Assembly: GCA_001599815.1 (NCBI GenBank)
Contig: BCIA01000003.1
Coordinates: forward strand, 744,001 to 808,000
Origin: Furcasterigmium furcatum
Lineage: Eukaryota; Ascomycota; Sordariomycetes; Glomerellales; Plectosphaerellaceae
Length of the DNA: 64,000 nucleotides
Direction: 5' to 3'
Shown here: positions 1 to 10,566 of the stretch, piece after piece
Layout of the letters: each line of letters starts with the position of its first letter
How positions within the stretch are numbered: position 1 is the first letter of the stretch
The notes under the pieces: generated by a model
Told to the model about the DNA's origin: nothing
Database searches by the model: none
The model's input: only the letters and a program-made list of their open reading frames with translations
Position numbers and translations under genes: made by a program

Positions 1-2140
1 AAGAGGGGAAGAGACCGGTAGACGTGGTGGCAGGTGGTATGCCAGTGGGAGCCCTCCAGCGCTGCTCGCTGCGATGTGCGACTGGAAACGATGCGCCTGG
101 TTCTTCCACGCACAACCCAGCAGTCTCGGAACTTGAGATTATCTGACACTAGAAACCTATGACTGTAGAGTGTCGACATCCCCGCAGTGGCTCTTCTCCA
201 GGTCGATCCCCGTTATGCATCAGCTTCCGGGTTAGACTGAACTTCCAGCTTCTTAATCTCCCCGGCCAGATCCAGATGAGTCCCTCTCTTTCACTGGTTC
301 GAAATTCCGGCGTGAACGGTTATTCGGTGAACACTCCCCCCTGAACAGTGGACCGCTTGCTTCTTTGATTGTGGCCCTTATCTTGGCCACGATCTCCTCA
401 GTCTCTGTTCGCTGAGACTAAGTAGTACTGAATTGTAAGGGTGTAAATTGATTCTAGTAGACCAAAAGATCAACCAGTTCTGTCCCCTACGCTGCTGTAA
501 CGGTGCGTGTGGCAGCTTGGGGGCTTACTTACGTAAGCAATAGTACCCTAATCAGATAGCTGCTGCGTCGTCGGCCTTTGGGTAAAATTCCAAAGCGCGT
601 ACACACCACGAAATGACCCTACGAGTGATGGTCGAAACCACCCAGATAACCAGTACTGAGCCCATCTTTCGAGCTTTGCGAATCTGGTAAACGGGGTAGC
701 CCTGATCGGCCGTGCCCTTCTCTAATTGTTTCTTCAGTTGCCCTCGAAAACGGGCGTGGATCGGTCCCTGTTGTTGGGCCAAGCTGGTGACAGCCAGCTT
801 GCGTCGAGTCCTGCCCCTCGCCTTATTCCGACTCTTGCTCCCAGCCCATACCGAAAGACGCCTGGACTCTATCAAAATAGTCATATCCTTTTAGTACTAT
901 TAGATTAATTTGATAGTTAAAATATAAGGTATTTAGTTAAATTAGTAAAGTTATTTATTAGATTTATATAAACTACTTAACTTATTATCTGCGCTGATAA
1001 AGGCATGCGGTGTCTAAACATAAGCCCTCTAACTAGGCTTACTTCGATCCCGTCGAAGCGGTAAGCTGGAAATTTTAGCTCCGGATTAAGACAGAGCAGC
1101 ATTGCATCTCGATCAAAATTAGCGAGGCGGCGAAGGGAAGCTTAATTAGGAGCTCGCCATCGTTTGCCTGGACCTACGGTGGGCTGGGCAGGGCAAGAAG
1201 ACACTATGGTCTACAAACTGTCGTTGCAGTGCGGAAAGTAGATTGGGATCGGCACTGGCATCATTGGACTGTGTCATCAGGACCAGTCGTGATGCAGTGC
1301 TAACAGTCAAACTCCGCCCGCGGCTGGCGTAAAATCTCTCCGAGTCGCCGAACTGGCGGATACGCTCCGCAACATGCGAGTACGGGTTCGGATCCGGACA
1401 TTAATAGGGCCCCGAGCAGCCTCAGAAACCCGTAGCTCATGAACTGCATGCGACGCCTTCAATAAGGGCCGTATTGTGCGTGCTCCGAATCACGCGTATG
1501 CGCGGCGACACGGCGACCGTAAGTCTGGCGCCCAAGGAAGCATACATGTGCTCAGGACATTGACGTGATTTAAGTGATTTATCAACAACGCTGTAATCAG
1601 AAGCGAGCTACTTTGCACGACGCCTAAAGCCCCTAAACACAGCAAGCAGTTGGGCTAATCATTTCTAGACCATCCTTATCGAATTCCCCGACGAGCGAGG
1701 AACCTGCAGGCTACGGGTTGCATCAAGAATACATTGCGGCGCATTTCACGGACATTCCCCTCTCCTCTCGAGTTTCTCCAGTGTAGCTATTTCTCCGTCC
1801 ACTTCTCTGGACCTCCGAGGACCCCGACGCGGCGTCAAGCTAGCCGAGCAGAAAGTCCGCCAGTGGATCCAGCCGCACAAGAGGCCGACTCCGAGCCAGA
1901 GATATTCTGAGAGCTTGCTTTTCTCCGGCAGGCGGAGTGTCCATCAGCATCCACATCAAGCGCTTAGTGGGGAGCACGATGCTTCACGGCGGACTTGATC
2001 CACGGCATGTATCTTCCAATGTGGCTTCTTCATGAATGTAATAAGAACCCAGTGCAGCTTGGCCGCTGAGGAACCTCAAGCTTCTTCCTCAGCTTCTATC
2101 ACTGGACACCATTACCCAAACCTCTATTACATCAAGGAAA
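1..2140. other. Gene-poor left flank with AT-rich patch
   Basis: I see no supportable gene here. Short open frames exist, the longest being 110 codons on the minus strand at 552-884, basic and without a recognisable domain. Bases of roughly 890-990 are strikingly A/T rich compared with the GC-rich surroundings, with abrupt edges. Such islands in Pezizomycotina are often transposon relics mutated by repeat-induced point mutation, but I could not identify an element. The last few hundred bases presumably hold the promoter of the dehydrogenase gene at 2141. Confidence 0.5.
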
Positions 2141-3091
2141 ATGACAGCCGATCTTCTCAACTTCAACGGCCGAGTCGCCGTCATCACCGGCTCCGGCCGC
2201 GGCCTTGGCCGAGAGTACGCCCTCCTCCTCGCCCGCCTCGGCGCTTCGGTCGTCGTCAACAGCACCTCCGCCGAGACCTCCAACCCCACCGTCAGGGACA
2301 TCACCGACGCCGGCGGCAAAGCAGTCGCCTACGTCGGCAGTGTCAAGGACCGTGCCTCAGCCGACGCCCTCGTCCAGACCGCCATCGACACCTTCGGCCG
2401 CGTCGACATCCTCATCAGCAACGCCGGGTACGCCAGCCCAGCCCTGTTCGAGGATACCTCGGATGAGAGCATGTGGGACATGTTCCAGATGCACGTTGGG
2501 GGCTCGTGGAACGTCACACAGGCCGCCTGGCCGCACATGAAGAAGCAAAAATACGGGCGCGTCATCATGATCACTTCAGGCATGATGTTCGGCGGTGCGG
2601 CGCACACGACTTATTCGGCTGCCAAGCTCGCGCTTGTCGGGTTTGCCAAGTCGCTCGCGCTCGAGGGAAGGGAGCACGGGATCCTGGTGAACACGGTCGC
2701 GACGTCCGGGTACTCTCCCGGGTCGGAGAAGGCGGTCAAGAGTGAGGAGATCCTTGAGGCGATGAAGACGTACATGCCGGCTGCGGCTGTTGCGCCGGGC
2801 GTCGCGTGGCTTGCGCATGAGGACTTTAGGGGTACCGGGCAGTCGTTCTCCGTTGCGGGCCGGTTGATGACGGAGATTGTCCTGGCGGAGACGCGTGGGT
2901 TCGTGGGGTCGCAGGATGCGGAGTGGGGAGTCGAGAGCATCCGTGACCACTGGGCGGAGATCACTGACAAGTCAGAGTATGACATCCCGACGGACACCGC
3001 GACGTATGCGCCCCAGGTATTCCAGCGGCTTTCCGGCGAGGGTGCGGCAGCGGACAATGGCAACAAGAAGTGCAGCGTCGAGAGCAAGTAG
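2141..3091 (+). CDS. Short-chain dehydrogenase/reductase
   Basis: Single-exon protein of 316 residues with a classical Rossmann SDR core: cofactor motif TGSGRGLG at residues 16-23, structural NAG at 94-96, and a catalytic set of Ser146, Tyr158 and Lys162 (YSAAK). The opening resembles the dehydrogenase half of peroxisomal multifunctional beta-oxidation enzymes, so an NAD(P)-dependent 3-hydroxyacyl-CoA or alcohol oxidation is possible. The protein is longer than a minimal SDR, with about 60 extra C-terminal residues, and ends in ESK, which is not a standard peroxisomal signal. The substrate is not evident. It lies at the outer edge of the cluster and has no copy of the shared palindromic promoter motif seen near other genes. 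Confidence 0.88.
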   Translation: MTADLLNFNGRVAVITGSGRGLGREYALLLARLGASVVVNSTSAETSNPTVRDITDAGGKAVAYVGSVKDRASADALVQTAIDTFGRVDILISNAGYASPALFEDTSDESMWDMFQMHVGGSWNVTQAAWPHMKKQKYGRVIMITSGMMFGGAAHTTYSAAKLALVGFAKSLALEGREHGILVNTVATSGYSPGSEKAVKSEEILEAMKTYMPAAAVAPGVAWLAHEDFRGTGQSFSVAGRLMTEIVLAETRGFVGSQDAEWGVESIRDHWAEITDKSEYDIPTDTATYAPQVFQRLSGEGAAADNGNKKCSVESK

Positions 3092-3447
3092 CCCACACCC
3101 GAGTACTAGTAGAGGCGAATGGCCTCCCACGCCCGGCTCGTGTAAGTTAGTACGCGTACTCGCAGTCGGACGGCTAAGCTGGGGAAAGTGGGAAAGCTTA
3201 ATAGCGCCTGGCAGTTCATCTTTATAAATCAGCCGTGCTTTATTCTGCCAGCTTCTATGCAAGCTATAACTTACTATGTACCCGGTTGGTTAAAATCTGA
3301 TGCTTTCCTATGTAGTTTTTCAATTCTTTTCTTCCCCCTCTTCCTTACAACATTATTCTCTGCGCTCAAGCCGCTCTATTCATTTTCCAACTTCGTACCC
3401 GAACAACGAAGAGCAAGCCATATCCCGACAAAGCAGCACAAGAGACG
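3092..3447. other. Intergenic spacer with GFA gene promoter
   Basis: No gene seen. The stretch carries the 3' end of the dehydrogenase transcript and the promoter of the GFA-type gene. C/T-rich runs near 3325-3390 are typical of fungal promoters close to transcription starts. Confidence 0.5.
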
Positions 3448-4033
3448 ATGGCTGTGAGCATTGCCGACAAGTCCAAGCCCTACTTTCCGCTCGCCGGCCT
3501 CGCCAACGACGGCTGGTCTGAGGAGGCCAAGGCCACGGCCACTTGTTACTGTGGCGCTGTGCAGCTCGCTTTTGTGAGTTAAACGCTCTGATGCGGTCGA
3601 GCGTTCCGTGGCAAAGCTCACGCGTCTGTCGCGTAAACAGCCGGTAGAGGGCGAGGGCCTCGTCAACACATTTGTCTGCAACTGTACCGACTGCCGCAAG
3701 ATCACGGCGTCCATGTTTGCCAGCAACTTTACCATCAAGGACTCGTTCCTCGAGCACGTACGCGGACAGGACGGCCTCAAGACATTTGGCCAGTCGCAGA
3801 CCATAGGCTCGGGCAAGGCGATGACCAACTACTTCTGCGGCACGTGCGGTACCCTCATGTACCGCGTCGGGGAGCGCTTCCCGGGCGTCAGCATCTTGCG
3901 CATCGGCACCGTCGACGATTTCTCGCTGCACGAGACTAAGCTCCGGCCGCGCCAGGAGCATTGGGTCAAGGATCGCGTCTGCTGGTTCACGGGAGTCCAG
4001 GGCGTAGAGGAGACATTTGAAGGCCAGGGCTGA
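3448..4033 (+). CDS. GFA/CENP-V domain zinc protein
   Basis: Two exons, 3448-3573 and 3641-4033, joined across a 67-base intron in phase 0, give 172 residues. The product has the cysteine pattern of the glutathione-dependent formaldehyde-activating (GFA) family: CYCG near residue 34, CNCTDC in the second exon and CGTCG further on, which bind zinc. Family members are a mixture of S-hydroxymethylglutathione synthase-like proteins and many of unknown function, so formaldehyde chemistry is only a family-level suggestion. The first exon supplies the CxC pair, which supports the splice model, because the second open frame alone would lack it. It points toward the thioesterase gene (convergent). Confidence 0.87.
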
Positions 4034-4418
4034 GCAGGAGGTTTATTTACTGCCTTCTCGTGGACTAATGTTATTCTCTTCCTGTCCAGTACTGTGCCTT
4101 CCAATGTCCGGACGGTCCGACGGTATAGAAGTAGCCCCGAAGTACTCGGGGTGGTCTTGATTCAGTTGAATGTCGTCCGTGATGCCGATGTTGGCGGCGA
4201 TCAGATGCGTTGCTGAAGAGGACGTCGAAGCTGCTTACTGAAGAGGAGTCGGGAAGAAGTTCGAGAAGCCAACCGATCCGTAAGCAAGCGCATTTATAGC
4301 ACCTACGTGCACGATCTCCTCATGGCCAAAATGGCGTATGGGCAAAGCGCCCAGAAAACTCTACATCGGTTGAGATAGTTATATTTCCTTATTTCCATTG
4401 AGAAACTCCTACTTGGGG
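4034..4418. other. Convergent 3' spacer
   Basis: Stretch between the ends of the GFA gene and the thioesterase gene, which point at each other. I see no gene, repeat or strong hairpin; it should contain both 3' ends. Confidence 0.5.
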
Positions 4419-5431
4419 CTACAACATCACTTGATTACGCGCCGAGCTCATGATTAATGTTGCGTGCGTCGCCAGCGCCACGACTCGTCCGTCACTGTCC
4501 ACAATCTCCACTTCCACAGTCATCCGCCCGTTGTTGATGCATCTCGTATTTACTTGACTGAGAAGAACCGCCTCACCACGGTCAGGGAGCAAGCGTTTGA
4601 AGTCGATGTTGAGAGCCAGCGTGGGGAACCACACAGGGCCCGAGGTCCCGTTCCTTGCCCCCTCTGCCTTTTCAAGGTGCTGGAGAGGGACGGGGAAGAT
4701 GTCCGCCAGGAACGTCGCGGCTTCGTTGGTCCAGCGGCCCTTAACCTCTTTCCCGTCTTGGTCCCATCGCAACAACGCACATTGAGTGCAAGCCAGCTCA
4801 CCAGGGTTGAATTTGTGGCTTGCTGGAGCGGTGTATACCACAACATGACTGGGAGCCTTGCGAAAGGTTGGATGAGGGATGCGGACTCGCTCCCATGGCG
4901 CCGGAATTGCGACGCTATTATTCCATTCATCCTGGGAGAGAAACTCCGCAAGATGGTACGAGGGCCGGCTTTCGTTGTAAGTGGCAGCATCGTCTTGCTC
5001 GTCCCTCAGGCGGGCCATGGTGATATGCCCTACCACTCTTTTGGTGTTGCTCTGGGATAACGCGACATAAATGACCGATGTCTGCCGACCTAGCTTGACG
5101 TCCTCGACCACCAGCTCAGCAGGACCACAGTTGGAACGCCGAACAAAAGTGAGCTGTAGGTTTACGGGAACCGCGTTCCCGCCGTGCCGGTTGGGGTGGG
5201 TCGTGGAGAAATGGATCCTCGAGAGACGATAGAAGATCGCGGCCAGGTAACCCCCGTGGGGAGCTGTCGGTTGTCAGTGTCAAACCTCGGTCGCCTATTG
5301 ACACCCAGTAACCCACCGTCTCCAATTGCCCACTCCGAGCTCAGGTTCGCCGAGTATGTGCGGGATGACTGGGGGGTGACCGTGATTGCTCCTTCGAAGC
5401 TGCTCGTGTGGGAGGGTGTCGGAGTCTCCAT
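4419..5431 (-). CDS. Acyl-CoA thioesterase-like hotdog protein
   Basis: Two exons on the minus strand, 5431-5317 and 5263-4419, with a 53-base intron, encode 319 residues. The N-terminal exon supplies the SxxTYSANLSSEWAIGD segment and the second begins with PHGGYLAAIF, the usual start of the double-hotdog (4HBT_3/TesB-like) thioesterase domain of fungi. The C-terminal half repeats the fold, ending in a strand pattern close to VDSDGRVVALATHATL. It would hydrolyse an acyl-CoA to free acid and CoA. There is no peroxisomal signal at the C-terminus. It is divergent from the acyl-CoA ligase, sharing a 373-base promoter that contains the palindromic motif at 5575, so the pair is probably co-regulated. 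Confidence 0.87.
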
Positions 5432-5804
5432 GTCGGCATTGAGATTGTACCCCGCGTTGGAACTAGTGAAGGCCAGGTGCCGTAAAACAGTGCTCTGTGC
5501 TGTCTTGTATTTGGCGTCCGCGCATACCGATGGACGTGATGCTCTTCGGCGCTGGGCCATCATTGGCGCGGAGCTCGGTGCCGACGTCTCGGCCCCACTC
5601 CACGGCATTCATCGGCTGGTTCCCCGGAGCCGAAGAGATCACACCATCTCATGCCGCGGTCCAGCTCTGCTACTCTCACACATTGTCAGTCAGCTCTGTA
5701 GTAATCATCAATTGGCTCTGGTTTATGTTATCCGTAGGCTTGCGCGAGGGTCATACGTGGAAGGCAAATTTCCCAGAGCATTGGTATTCAATTCTTCCGC
5801 AGGC
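5432..5804. promoter_or_regulatory. Divergent promoter, thioesterase / acyl-CoA ligase
   Basis: Spacer of 373 bases between two divergently transcribed genes. It holds one exact copy of the shared palindrome at 5575-5584. No other gene is seen. Confidence 0.6.
5575..5584. promoter_or_regulatory. Shared palindrome TCGGTGCCGA
   Basis: Exact copy, in the reverse orientation, of the motif TCGGCACCGA found in several promoters of the window. Its core is CGG-N2-CCG, an inverted CGG repeat of the kind bound by Zn2Cys6 dimers. Confidence 0.6.
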
Positions 5805-7824
5805 ATGAAGTTGGTCACCTCAGACGGGGATATCGTGTCCCCAATCACGGTTGACCTGAGTTATCCCGGTACAGACATCCCATCCTACATCTTTTCTACG
5901 CGTTCCAAAGCCAAGCATGTCGCACGTTTCCACGACGCCGCAAATCCGAGTCTTGGATACGACCTTGCTGAAGCAGAGTTGGTTGTGCGGCGGTTCGCCA
6001 AAGGTCTGCTCGCGTTGGGACTCAAACCAGGAGACAAGGTCCTGCTCTTCTCTCACAACCAGCTATTCTTTCCATGCGTTCTTTGGGGTGTCCTAGCGGC
6101 GCAATGCGTCTTCACTGGCGCCTCTCCGAGTGCATCCGTTTTCGGTACGTGCATCTCTTGCCCATTCTAGCGCCTCGTGGGCATAGACTCACAAGCCGCC
6201 AGAGCTGTCTCACCAAATCAGGGACTCAGAGGCCAAGATAGTCTTGGCTGCCCCTGAGAAGCTCGAGACTGCCCTCAAAGCAGCCGCCGAGTGCGGCCTG
6301 GGCCTAGACAATGTCTTCGTCTTTGATGCGCCAGGCACAAAACTGAGCGGCAATGCGGTTTCAAAGGCAAGCCCCAGGTCTTGGACCCATCTCTGGGCCC
6401 CCGAAGCTAGCTTCCAGAATTGGACCTGGAAACCTATCACAACACAGGAAGAGGCGTCAAGGACAACCGCCGTGATCAACTACTCGAGCGGGTAAGCAGA
6501 TCATGATTCGGAGTCATTACCGTGAGCTAACAAATACTCCAGAACCACGGGCCTGCCAAAGGGCGTCGAGCTTTCCCACTTCAGCTTGATTTCCAACGTC
6601 GAGCAGCTCATCTTCAAGCGCGCCAGGGCTGCTGACACCGATTACGGCCGAGATCGCATCGCTCGGCTCGATGATTCCGGCGAGCGTTGGCTTGCCGCCC
6701 TTCCGATGTACCACGCATTTGTACGCATGATGTATCTCCTTGGAACGCACATGACAAGTCTGCTGACACCAGTTCCAGGGCCAGGTTTACTACGCCATGG
6801 TCGCGCCTCGCATCGGGGCCAAGGTGTTCGTCATGGACAAGTTCAACCCGGTCCAGTACCTGTCCTGCATAGATGTATACCGCATCACCTTCATTAACGT
6901 GGTGCCTACCATTCTGCAGATGCTGGTAAAAGTCCCTCGGGCCGAAAGTTTCAACCTCGGAAGCCTGGTCATGGTTGGCAGTGGCTCCGCGCCGTTGAAC
7001 CTGGACGCCGCCCGCCAGTTCGAAAAGCTGTTCCTCAGGCCCGGCGTCCAGGTGAAGCAGGGGTGGGGAATGACGGAGACGGCTTGTAATGTGACGGGTT
7101 TTGCGCCCGATGATGTTGACGACGGTCGCTCGATCGGCTGGCTGAACCCTGGGTGTCGGGCGCGGATCGTGCCTCTGCCAGACCGCGACTTCAGCCAGGT
7201 CAAGGATCCGAAGAGGGCGACCAATGTGGGCGAGGTGTGGGTTACTGGGCCGAACATGATGACGAGGTACTGGAAGAAGCCGCAGGAGACGAAGGAGGTT
7301 CTAGTCGAGGACAGTGGCTTTACATGGGTGCGGACCGGAGACGTCGGTTACTTCGACGACCGCGGGTGCTTGTTTCTCATTGACAGGATCAAGGTATGGA
7401 GACCACCGCGAGCTTTGGAGACGTGTGCTGACCGGGATATGTAGGAGCTCATCAAAGTCAAAGGGCTTCAAGTCTCGCCTGCGGAGATTGAGAAGACCCT
7501 CAAGGGCCACGAACTGGTGGTTGACGCAGCTGTCATGGGCGTGAAGTTGTAAGCGCCGCTTCGCGCCCATTCACCTCATCCCTCGAATAAATGCTGATAA
7601 ATAGTCTTAGAAACGGACAAGAGTGTCCACGAGCGTTTGTTGTCAGGAGGAACTCGTCTCTGACGGCCGACGACCTCCATTCACTCATCAAAGAACGACT
7701 CGCCAAACACAAGTGGTTGAGTGGAGGAATCTACTTCATCGAGACCTTGCCTCGCACAGGTAGTGGAAAAGTGATCAAGAGGGCCTTGCCAAATCCCGAT
7801 ATCAAGGTCACGGCAAAGCTGTAA
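5805..7824 (+). CDS. Acyl-CoA ligase (AMP-binding), peroxisomal
   Basis: Six exons (5805-6144, 6203-6491, 6543-6720, 6779-7393, 7445-7548, 7611-7824) encode 579 residues. Landmarks of the adenylate-forming superfamily are clear: P-loop YSSGTTGLPKG near residue 207, GWGMTE near 364, TGDVGYFD, the hinge region before KVKGLQVSPAEIE, and the C-terminal lysine motif TGSGKVIKR. It is closest in layout to 4-coumarate:CoA ligase-like enzymes and would activate a carboxylic acid with ATP and CoA. The C-terminus is AKL, a type 1 peroxisomal targeting signal, so the acid is probably fed to peroxisomal beta-oxidation. Transcribed away from the thioesterase gene with a shared motif-bearing promoter. Confidence 0.9.
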
Positions 7825-8555
7825 ACACCAGACTTAGCGATGTGTGTGGTAGGTGGTACATAGATTGAAACAAAATTGCACGTATTTGTACTCTAGCACT
7901 GTCGAATAGCCGCCCTGTCATAAATACGCTCAAAGCTTGAAGATAGGTATCAGAGGTCCAATCTTCCTTTAGTGAGTATCCAAGAGGCGAAGGCCTCAGG
8001 GAGCCCAGCAGACTCAATAGTAGGACACGATATCATCAAGAGTGAAGAGTGTGAGAGACGAGGAATCGTGGAATTGATACGCTCATTGTCAACGCACTAC
8101 CGAGCCCATCTGTCTCGCGGGCTAGCTTGCAACAGGACTCGTCTAGGCCTTCCGGTGCCTCGGCGAGATCCAATCATTGGTACACGTTCGGCACCGAGGA
8201 GGGTCAGGTGCCGAACTGGAGGGCCAAAAGCCGAGGCCCCTTCACCGCAGGCAATGACTGCCGCCGATGCAGATTGTAGGTGGCACGTTGATGGTACGAT
8301 TCCACTGGATCGCCATACCGTAGCCGGCAGCCGCGGTCTCGTGTATCTTCCGGCTCAGTTGCGGGAGGAAAGCCGGACAAGGTGTAAATCTATTAGTTGC
8401 ATCTGGAGCAGCGTAAATACCAGAGATTTCCGGAACAGAACAGTAACATGCCAGACACATCACGCGCTTAAAGCTAAGCAGCTCGTACATCAACTCGATT
8501 ACTCCAACAAGACGCAACAAACCCCGACAACTGTTGGCGGTATCAAGCACTCAAC
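7825..8555. promoter_or_regulatory. Upstream region of the monooxygenase gene
   Basis: Spacer of 731 bases without a convincing gene. It carries one exact palindrome at 8188-8197 and two looser GGTGCC-containing half-copies nearby at about 8154 and 8207, about 360 bases before the monooxygenase start. Confidence 0.55.
8188..8197. promoter_or_regulatory. Shared palindrome TCGGCACCGA
   Basis: Exact motif copy 359 bases upstream of the monooxygenase start codon, within a small cluster of degenerate copies. Confidence 0.6.
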
Positions 8556-10322
8556 ATGGTTGCCTCTGCCGACAAGCCCGTCAACGGTACGGCGCATTCA
8601 ACGTCGACTACTGCTATCAATGGCGCTGTGGATTCGAAGACAGGCAGCTACCACATCAAAGAGAGCCTCATGGGGCAGAAGCGCCCAGTCAAGGTCATCT
8701 TCATGGGCATGGGTGCCGCAGGAATCGACTTTGCTCACGCGGTCGACAACCATACGGAGAACATTGATCTCGCCATCTACGAAAAGAACGAAGACGTCGG
8801 CGGGACTTGGCTCGAGAACCGGTATCCCGGGTGCGCCTGCGACATCCCCGCCGTGTCCTACCAGTACAGCTGGCAGCGCAAGCCGGACTGGTCCCAGTAC
8901 TACTCGGGCTCCAAGGAGATCTTCCAGTACCTCAAGGACGTTTCCGCCCGCAACAACCTCGAGCGCCACGTCAAATTCAACCACAAGGTCGTGGGCGCCG
9001 AGTGGCTTGAAGAGAGGGGCCAGTGGAAGATCTCGGTCTTGCGCCTGGAGGACTCGACGGTTTTCGAGGACTACGCCGAGTTCTTCCTCAATGGCGGGGG
9101 CCATCTCAACGCCTGGAAGTGGCCTCAGATCCAGGGTCTTCACGATTTCAAGGGCCCCAAGCTTCACAGCGCCAACTGGGACGAAACTGTCGACCTGACA
9201 GACAAGCGCGTCTTGGTGGTGGGCGCCGGCAGCTCTGGCGTTCAGATCGTGCCAGCCATCCTCAGCAAGGTCAAATCGATCGACATCATCGCCCGGTCCC
9301 CGACTTGGATCACGGCGGGGTTCGCGCCCAAGTACGCAGGCCCCGGCGGCGCCAATTTTAGCTACTCTGAGGAGACCATGCAGCGGTTCAAGGACGACCC
9401 CAAGTTCTATCTCGCCTACTGCAAGGCGATCGAGTCTGAGCTGACCTCGCGCTTCCGCATGGTCTTGAACGGCTCGCCCGAGGCCAAGGAGGCCAGGGAC
9501 TTTTCGGAGGCGGAGATGCGCCGCAAGTTGGCCGGGAAGCCGGAGCTCATTGAGAAGCTGATGCCCAAGAACTTTGGCATTGGGTGTCGGCGGCCGACGC
9601 CCGGAAACGGCTTCCTCGAAGCCCTCTGCGACGAGAAGACGAACGTGCTGACCGAGGAGATTCGGTCCATTACGCAGACCGGCTTCGTCACCGCTGCCGG
9701 GGAGCACAAGGATGTGGACATCGTCATCTGCGCCACTGGCTTCGACACCACCTTCCGCCCGCTGTTCCCCATGCTGGCGAACGGGCGGAATGTCCAGAAC
9801 GACTTCGACTCGGGCAACTCGGTCGGGTACCTGGGCCTCAACCTGCCCGAAGTTCCCAACTACTTCCACTACAGCGGACCGTACGGCCCGCTCGGGCACG
9901 GCTCGGCCATCCCCATGATCGAGGCCTTCACGAACTACATGCTGCAGGTCATCCAAAAGGCCCAGCTGGAGGACATCAAGAAGATCCAGGTCAAGCGCTC
10001 CGTCGCCGAGCAGTTCACCCAGCACTCGGATCTCTTCCTCAAGCGCACCGCCTGGACCGGCCCGTGCAGCTCCTGGTTCAAAGCCGGCGACAAGGCGCGG
10101 AAGCCGACGCTCTGGCCCGGCTCTCGCCTGCACTATCTCACGGTGCTCCAGCAGCCGAGATTCGAGGACTACGAGATGGAGTATCTCTCGAGCAACATGT
10201 TCAACTACTTTGGTGACGGGTTCCATGTGCGTGAGTATGATGGGAGGGATTTGACTTGGTACTACGGTTTGCTTGATGGGAAGGACGAGCAGCCCAAGAC
10301 GGCTCCGCCGCCCCAGTACTAG
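8556..10322 (+). CDS. Baeyer-Villiger-type flavin monooxygenase
   Basis: Intron-less gene for 588 residues. Two dinucleotide-binding motifs are visible: GMGAAG at residues 51-56 for FAD and GAGSSG at 223-228 for NADPH. Between them lie GGTWLENRYPG (82-92) and a fingerprint-like segment NGGGHLNAWKWP (179-190). This arrangement is that of class B flavoprotein monooxygenases of the cyclohexanone/steroid BVMO type. Expected chemistry is NADPH- and O2-dependent insertion of oxygen beside a ketone, giving an ester or lactone. The spacing F-x-x-G before the histidine is not the textbook FxGxxxHxxxWP, as in many fungal homologues. It precedes the OYE relative in the same direction; the two were about 330 bases apart before a transposon landed between them. 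Confidence 0.9.
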   Translation: MVASADKPVNGTAHSTSTTAINGAVDSKTGSYHIKESLMGQKRPVKVIFMGMGAAGIDFAHAVDNHTENIDLAIYEKNEDVGGTWLENRYPGCACDIPAVSYQYSWQRKPDWSQYYSGSKEIFQYLKDVSARNNLERHVKFNHKVVGAEWLEERGQWKISVLRLEDSTVFEDYAEFFLNGGGHLNAWKWPQIQGLHDFKGPKLHSANWDETVDLTDKRVLVVGAGSSGVQIVPAILSKVKSIDIIARSPTWITAGFAPKYAGPGGANFSYSEETMQRFKDDPKFYLAYCKAIESELTSRFRMVLNGSPEAKEARDFSEAEMRRKLAGKPELIEKLMPKNFGIGCRRPTPGNGFLEALCDEKTNVLTEEIRSITQTGFVTAAGEHKDVDIVICATGFDTTFRPLFPMLANGRNVQNDFDSGNSVGYLGLNLPEVPNYFHYSGPYGPLGHGSAIPMIEAFTNYMLQVIQKAQLEDIKKIQVKRSVAEQFTQHSDLFLKRTAWTGPCSSWFKAGDKARKPTLWPGSRLHYLTVLQQPRFEDYEMEYLSSNMFNYFGDGFHVREYDGRDLTWYYGLLDGKDEQPKTAPPPQY

Positions 10323-10415
10323 AGGCTTACAATTAGCTAGAAGGGCGGAATGTGTATTCCGGAGTTTCTCATCGATATGACGTACCCCGCATCATGAACC
10401 CCCGAGTGTGGACTA

Positions 10416-10465
10416 ACGTCCCACACCCATTACCTGGCCACCCCCCTTACCTGGCCACCCCAAAA
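10416..10465 (+). repeat. Left terminal inverted repeat
   Basis: Fifty bases that pair with 12223-12272 with a single mismatch. Inside, the word TTACCTGGCCACCCC occurs twice in direct orientation, probably a doubled transposase-binding site. Confidence 0.95.
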
Positions 10466-10566
10466 CTCCACACCGCTTCTTTGACCACCCCAACTAAATC
10501 GCTCATATCTTTACGAAACCTAGATAGATTTCTTCCAGACTTTCTACAGCTTTAGATCTATCAATT

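Noticed and set aside
552..884. Basic 110-residue minus-strand frame
   Set aside because: No domain, splice partner or codon pattern supports it; treated as chance or relic sequence.
8598..10226. Long minus-strand open frame opposite the monooxygenase
   Set aside because: It is the mirror of a GC-rich coding gene; its protein is low-complexity and matches no family, while the plus strand encodes a complete flavoenzyme.
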